From: Clostridia bacterium
GTDB lineage: Bacteria > Bacillota > Clostridia > Oscillospirales > CAG-272
Direction of reading: 5' to 3'
Assembly: GCA_017501545.1 (NCBI GenBank)
Contig: JAFVWS010000031.1
Coordinates: 1-45,834, forward strand
Length of the DNA: 45,834 nucleotides
The position numbers and the translations under genes were made by a program. The notes beneath the pieces were generated by a model that searched no databases, was not told the origin of the DNA, and saw only the letters and a list, made by a program, of their open reading frames with translations. Shown one piece after another: positions 42,138 to 45,834 of this stretch; position 1 is the first letter of the stretch; every line of letters begins with the position of its first letter.

Positions 42138-42959
42138 TTATTTTTCGATAAGCTCCTTGACCTCTTCTGCTTCTTTAGTAGCTTGCTTTTTTGATTTCAC
42201 CTTATCTCTTATGCTATTTATAATTGCACCAGTATAGGTAATTCCAACACAGCCAACGACAAGCACCATATATCTAATTATATAAGATAGCCAGCCGTCA
42301 TTATCGTTTAAGTATGGTAAGCCATCCTGTGGAGGCCCAACAACATACATAAAGTTTATTTTGCTAACACCATCAAATAGCATGCTGTTAATGTAAATTG
42401 AGAAGAACATTATGCCGAGTAGCATTGTATAGGCACTGAGTAAGTCCTTTACACGCCACTTCATTTCCTTTGAGGTAAGAAGTCTGAGTGCGAACACAAT
42501 AATTGCAATATGATATAGGAAATATTGCAAGGTTATAACCCAAACGTTTCTTGATGACTCAGTTGCTATTAATATAGCAGCAAGGCCACCGAAAAGACAG
42601 CTTGGCATCATAAAGCTTAGAATAAAGCGATTTAGCTTTTCACTCTTTGATATATTAACTATCAGGATGAAAAGTATTTGAATTGAGCATAGCTGAAATG
42701 GAAGGTCCGTTTTTGGAAGCACGCCACCATAGGTAACGCCCTCTATATATTCCTTATTTTCATTCATTACTATGTAGGAAAAGATTTTTACAAGCTCTGA
42801 CACTATTCCTACGCCAAGTAAAACACGTGAAAGCGTTTTTATGCTTAGTTTTCTTGACAAGAAATAAAGACCTACTATAAGCCCAATTGAAACGACAATC
42901 AGAATTATGTGCTTTGTGCCAAAAAGCTTATGTCCTGCCATAAATAACATGTTGTCCAT
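42138..42959 (-). CDS. YwaF/TMEM164-like integral membrane protein
   Basis: 273 residues with about seven hydrophobic helices. LPFQLCSIQILF (about 90) and a His in YFLYHIAIIV (about 150) match the Cys/His-containing motifs of the YwaF (TP0381-like) family. The Lys/Glu-rich tail (about 245-273) is cytoplasmic. It starts 9 nt after the GH3 stop codon, with AGGAG, so it is in the same operon. The eukaryotic relative TMEM164 is an acyltransferase; an acyl-transfer role here is only inferred. Confidence 0.7.
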   Translation of the reverse strand: MDNMLFMAGHKLFGTKHIILIVVSIGLIVGLYFLSRKLSIKTLSRVLLGVGIVSELVKIFSYIVMNENKEYIEGVTYGGVLPKTDLPFQLCSIQILFILIVNISKSEKLNRFILSFMMPSCLFGGLAAILIATESSRNVWVITLQYFLYHIAIIVFALRLLTSKEMKWRVKDLLSAYTMLLGIMFFSIYINSMLFDGVSKINFMYVVGPPQDGLPYLNDNDGWLSYIIRYMVLVVGCVGITYTGAIINSIRDKVKSKKQATKEAEEVKELIEK

Positions 42960-42968
42960 ATTGCTCTC

Positions 42969-45674
42969 CTATATGTAGAATTTTACCTTAGTGATGCTTA
43001 CGTCGTTTTCAGAGGTAAATATTACTTTATATTCCCAGTTCATAATTGATACCTGAGCCTTAACTGTGCCCACTTTACCATTTGTGCCCTTTGCAACAAA
43101 CGTGCATGCATCAGTCTTATTAAGCTTCATTGGGATTTTAATTTGTGCAAGCTCGCTTTGTGGGGTTGTAAACTCAAGCTCTACTACATACTTGCCTGAC
43201 TTACCAAGAACAATTGTTGTAGGCTCACCCAACGTTATACTATCAAGCTCCTTTACAAGAGTTAAGCCGGTTGTATCAAGATTACTGCTATCGTATTTAA
43301 AGCCATTTGCCTTAAATCTTTCATATGCGTGGGTTTTCATTGCAAACTCACAAATTCTCTTTGCACAAACCTGAAGCTCGCCTCTTGTAAGATAGCCGTT
43401 TTCAAGGCTTGCCATTAAGTTGTCGCCATTGTTCTTAGCATTTTCCATAACCATATAAATATCGTTTTGGCATTTTACCATAGAAGCAAAATCGCTTGTT
43501 GAGGTGGTGCCGTCAAGATTGGTTATATGCGCCCACCAGTCGGTCATTACAAAGCCATCATAGCCCCAGTCATCACGAAGAAGAGATTTTGTAAGGTCAT
43601 AGTTTGATGCAGCGTGGTATCCGTTTACTGCATTATATGCAGTCATAATTGACTTAACCTCGCCTTCCTTAACTGCAATTTCAAATGGGCGTGCGTAAAT
43701 TTCGCGAACTGCTCTTTCAGAAATTACCGAGTCACCCGTGTGACGCTTCCACTCCTGACTATTCGCCATAAAGTGCTTAATTGTAGCATACACTCCAACG
43801 CGATTTAAGCCCTTTGAGATAGCGCAAGCCATCCTTCCGGTCAAATATGGGTCCTCGGAGAAATACTCAAAATTTCTGCCGTTTAGTGGGCTTCTATGAA
43901 TATTGATGCCAGGGCCGAGGATAACGTCGATTTCATAAGCGGTCATCTCAACGCCCTCAAGTGAATAAAGCTCACTTACAAGCTCGTCATTGAAGGTACA
44001 AGCAAGGCACGTGCCGTTTGGCATACTTGTTGCACTTGCGCCAGAGTCCATTCTAATTCCAGATGGTCCGTCTGTTCCACAAACAATTGGCACACCATAG
44101 GAAATAAGCTCCTCAGTAACGCCACCGAAGGCACAACCCGTTCCTGCTGTTACCTTTGGTGAGTTCATTCCCTCTCCGCGAACTAAGCAACAAAGCTCCT
44201 CGTTTGTGAGCTGAGCAATAAACTCGTCCATTGTATTTTTGCCAAGCCTTACATCCTCAAGCTTTATGCCCTTATTGCCAGTAAATTCAATTTCCTTTGG
44301 TAGGTTTTTATTAATTCTTTCAATTAGGTCATATTCCATTGTAGGAACAGGCTCATATACTATCTTGCCATCCTCATTTTTCATTCTTTCAAATGGAAGC
44401 TTAGGCGCTAATGCTGAACTACATTTTCTTACAACCTCAGTTTCCTCTTGCATATAAACGAAAACAGGTAAGATATTGCGTGAGGAATTGCCTGCATAGA
44501 TTACGTATTGACCTGCCTCAAGCACGTAGCAGCTTTTATTTCCTGTCGCACCAGAATCATCATAGCAAGCCATATCATCTATTAAAAATTCGAGGTGAAG
44601 TGTCTCTTTTTCGCCTTTTTTGAGCATTTTTGTCTTGGCATAAGCAATAAGCTCACAGCTTGGTTTTCCAAGCTTGCCATTAGGCGCGCCGAAGTAGACC
44701 TGTACTACCTCCTTGCCCTCATAATCGCCTTTGTTTTCAACGGTTGCTGTAACAACAATTTTGTCATCCTTTAAGTATGCCTTGCTGTCCATTTCGAAGC
44801 GCGCATATGAAAGACCAAAGCCGAATGGGTAAAGTGCTTTTTCCTTTGCAAAGGTTTCAAAGTAGCGATATCCAACGTATATATCCTCTTTATAGAGGTT
44901 GTTTTCCTCACCACCAAAGTTGGCACTTGATGAATAGTCAGAAATATCATATGCGATTGTATCTGCAAGCTTACCACATGGGGAATAGCCCATTAATACC
45001 TCGGCACATGCACGTCCACCACACATACCACCCTGCCATACGTATAGTACGGCTGAAACGTTGTATTTTTCAACCCATTTCATATCAATTATTGCGCCAA
45101 CGTTTAAGATAACTATTACCTTATCAAATACGCTTGAAACCTTGGAAAGAAGCTCTTCTTCTCCCTTGGAAAGCAAATAACTGCCCCGAGCAGCTGAGTT
45201 GTCTCTGTCCTCGCCTGCTGTACGTCCGATAACAACAATCGCCTTGTCTCCAAACTCCTTTGCCTTTTTAACAAGGTCAATATCAATATCCATTTCCTTT
45301 TGGCACCAAGGCTCTCCGCCCCAGCCCTGACCTTTATCAAATGGATTTTCCTTTTTCCATTCCTCGTAAACAGACAAAAGCTCCTCGTTTATTTTGATAT
45401 CATCATACTTTTTAAGCTCATCAACAATATTTGTAACATACTTAACGTTGACAAGTCCACCTGAGCCTGTTCCACTCTTATAGTATTCGCGCTGAATTCT
45501 GCCAAATATGGACACGTGGTCGCCTTTTTTAAGAGGCAAAACGTCATTTTTGTTTTCAAGCATTACTATGCCCTCTTTAGCGCTTTCGAGCGATAAGTCC
45601 TCAAGCTCCTTTATCGAGTCCTTAGGCAAGCTACCAAGCTCATAATTTTTATACACGTTATTTTGGTATTTCAT
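42969..45674 (-). CDS. GH3 beta-glucosidase with permuted domain order
   Basis: 901 residues. The sandwich domain normally found second comes first (about 30-270: EGIVMLENKNDVLPL, YVWQGGMCGG, LYPFGFGLSYARF). A fibronectin-III-like domain follows (about 275-370). The TIM-barrel domain comes last (about 450-740: GTDGPSGIRMDSG, GPGINIHRSPLNGRNFEYFSEDP, IKHFMANSQE). The nucleophile is Asp712 in GFVMTDWW. A beta-rich tail (about 800-901) ends the protein. There is no signal peptide, so it is cytoplasmic. This order is known from some rumen Clostridia. I chose the ATG at 45674 (GGAGGAC 5 nt upstream). It hydrolyses beta-glucosides or a related sugar. Confidence 0.93.
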   Translation of the reverse strand: MKYQNNVYKNYELGSLPKDSIKELEDLSLESAKEGIVMLENKNDVLPLKKGDHVSIFGRIQREYYKSGTGSGGLVNVKYVTNIVDELKKYDDIKINEELLSVYEEWKKENPFDKGQGWGGEPWCQKEMDIDIDLVKKAKEFGDKAIVVIGRTAGEDRDNSAARGSYLLSKGEEELLSKVSSVFDKVIVILNVGAIIDMKWVEKYNVSAVLYVWQGGMCGGRACAEVLMGYSPCGKLADTIAYDISDYSSSANFGGEENNLYKEDIYVGYRYFETFAKEKALYPFGFGLSYARFEMDSKAYLKDDKIVVTATVENKGDYEGKEVVQVYFGAPNGKLGKPSCELIAYAKTKMLKKGEKETLHLEFLIDDMACYDDSGATGNKSCYVLEAGQYVIYAGNSSRNILPVFVYMQEETEVVRKCSSALAPKLPFERMKNEDGKIVYEPVPTMEYDLIERINKNLPKEIEFTGNKGIKLEDVRLGKNTMDEFIAQLTNEELCCLVRGEGMNSPKVTAGTGCAFGGVTEELISYGVPIVCGTDGPSGIRMDSGASATSMPNGTCLACTFNDELVSELYSLEGVEMTAYEIDVILGPGINIHRSPLNGRNFEYFSEDPYLTGRMACAISKGLNRVGVYATIKHFMANSQEWKRHTGDSVISERAVREIYARPFEIAVKEGEVKSIMTAYNAVNGYHAASNYDLTKSLLRDDWGYDGFVMTDWWAHITNLDGTTSTSDFASMVKCQNDIYMVMENAKNNGDNLMASLENGYLTRGELQVCAKRICEFAMKTHAYERFKANGFKYDSSNLDTTGLTLVKELDSITLGEPTTIVLGKSGKYVVELEFTTPQSELAQIKIPMKLNKTDACTFVAKGTNGKVGTVKAQVSIMNWEYKVIFTSENDVSITKVKFYI

Positions 45675-45706
45675 TTTTGTCCTCCGCGAGAAAATTATAC
45701 ATTTAT

Positions 45707-45735
45707 ATTGTATCACAAGTTGATTCTAAAAACAA
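45707..45735 (-). promoter_or_regulatory. Probable promoter of the GH3-ywaF operon
   Basis: Minus strand: TTGTTT (45735-45730), 17-nt spacer, TACAAT (45712-45707). Confidence 0.4.
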
Positions 45736-45801
45736 TATTTTGACCATATTATATTTGTCGTTTTTCCTTGATTTTTGTATGTACGCGTGTTAAAATTATA
45801 T

Positions 45802-45834
45802 TATAATTGCACTTTTTATCTTTTGGAGGAGCTA
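45802..45834 (+). promoter_or_regulatory. -10 box and ribosome binding site of a + strand gene beyond the right edge
   Basis: TATAAT at 45802-45807 and TTTTGGAGGAGCTA at the very end imply a start codon a few bases outside the window, divergent from the GH3 gene. Confidence 0.55.

Overview
The window looks like a piece of chromosome from a low-GC, anaerobic, endospore-forming Clostridia-type bacterium, probably gut-associated. The signs are A+T-rich intergenic DNA, strong purine-rich ribosome binding sites, TTGACA/TATAAT-type promoters, a cotJABC spore-coat operon, a CwlD-like spore-cortex amidase, a 2[4Fe-4S] clostridial ferredoxin, an electron-bifurcating NfnAB transhydrogenase, and secreted BspA-like leucine-rich-repeat proteins. 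I saw no rRNA, tRNA, CRISPR array, transposase or prophage.

Layout. 1-5273: two tandem secreted BspA-like LRR paralogues (the first cut off by the left edge) embedded in repeat-rich intergenic DNA. 5274-8400: a nadK-nfnA-nfnB operon, which makes NADP+ and reduces it by flavin-based bifurcation. 8535-9687: cotJA-cotJB-cotJC. 9855-14911: two complete potassium-uptake systems in tandem, trkA-trkH and ktrB-ktrA. 14961-15974: gap (GAPDH). 16229-20115: holB-ricT, ferredoxin, trmN6-like methyltransferase and rsmI. 20116-20649: a 0.5-kb block of nested palindromes that appears to split a terminator. 20650-25435: nagA-metG, tatD, cwlD. 25459-30100: radA, divergent from asnB and an MFS transporter. 30119-34327: a lipoprotein/ABC-ATPase/FtsX-permease operon, divergent from a 918-residue Cys-rich lipoprotein (34507-37263). 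37368-38962: PAP2 phosphatase and a membrane protein. 39113-42041: tyrosine recombinase, acyl carrier protein, Sfp-type phosphopantetheinyl transferase, and class II aldolase. 42138-45674: a YwaF-like membrane protein downstream of a domain-permuted GH3 beta-glucosidase. A promoterless-looking leader ending in a strong ribosome binding site points to another + strand gene just past the right edge.

Working together: gap and fba give core glycolysis; NadK, NfnAB and ferredoxin form a redox hub; Trk and Ktr give K+ homeostasis; NagA and GH3 indicate use of amino-sugars and beta-glucans; CotJ and CwlD mark sporulation; the LRR and Cys-rich proteins face the outside.

The most notable patterns not explained by single genes are: (i) six terminators in unrelated contexts that share an apical CACCCnGTG-like core; (ii) a palindrome cluster at 20114-20547 flanked by the two halves of what looks like one terminator; (iii) dispersed inverted repeats around the LRR genes; (iv) a perfect palindrome between two divergent consensus promoters at 34359-34458; (v) a similar inverted-repeat motif upstream of both the recombinase and acpP. 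Nothing here is clearly a wholly new system; the best candidates for undescribed function are the lipoprotein/ABC operon with its divergent Cys-rich partner, and the repeat families.
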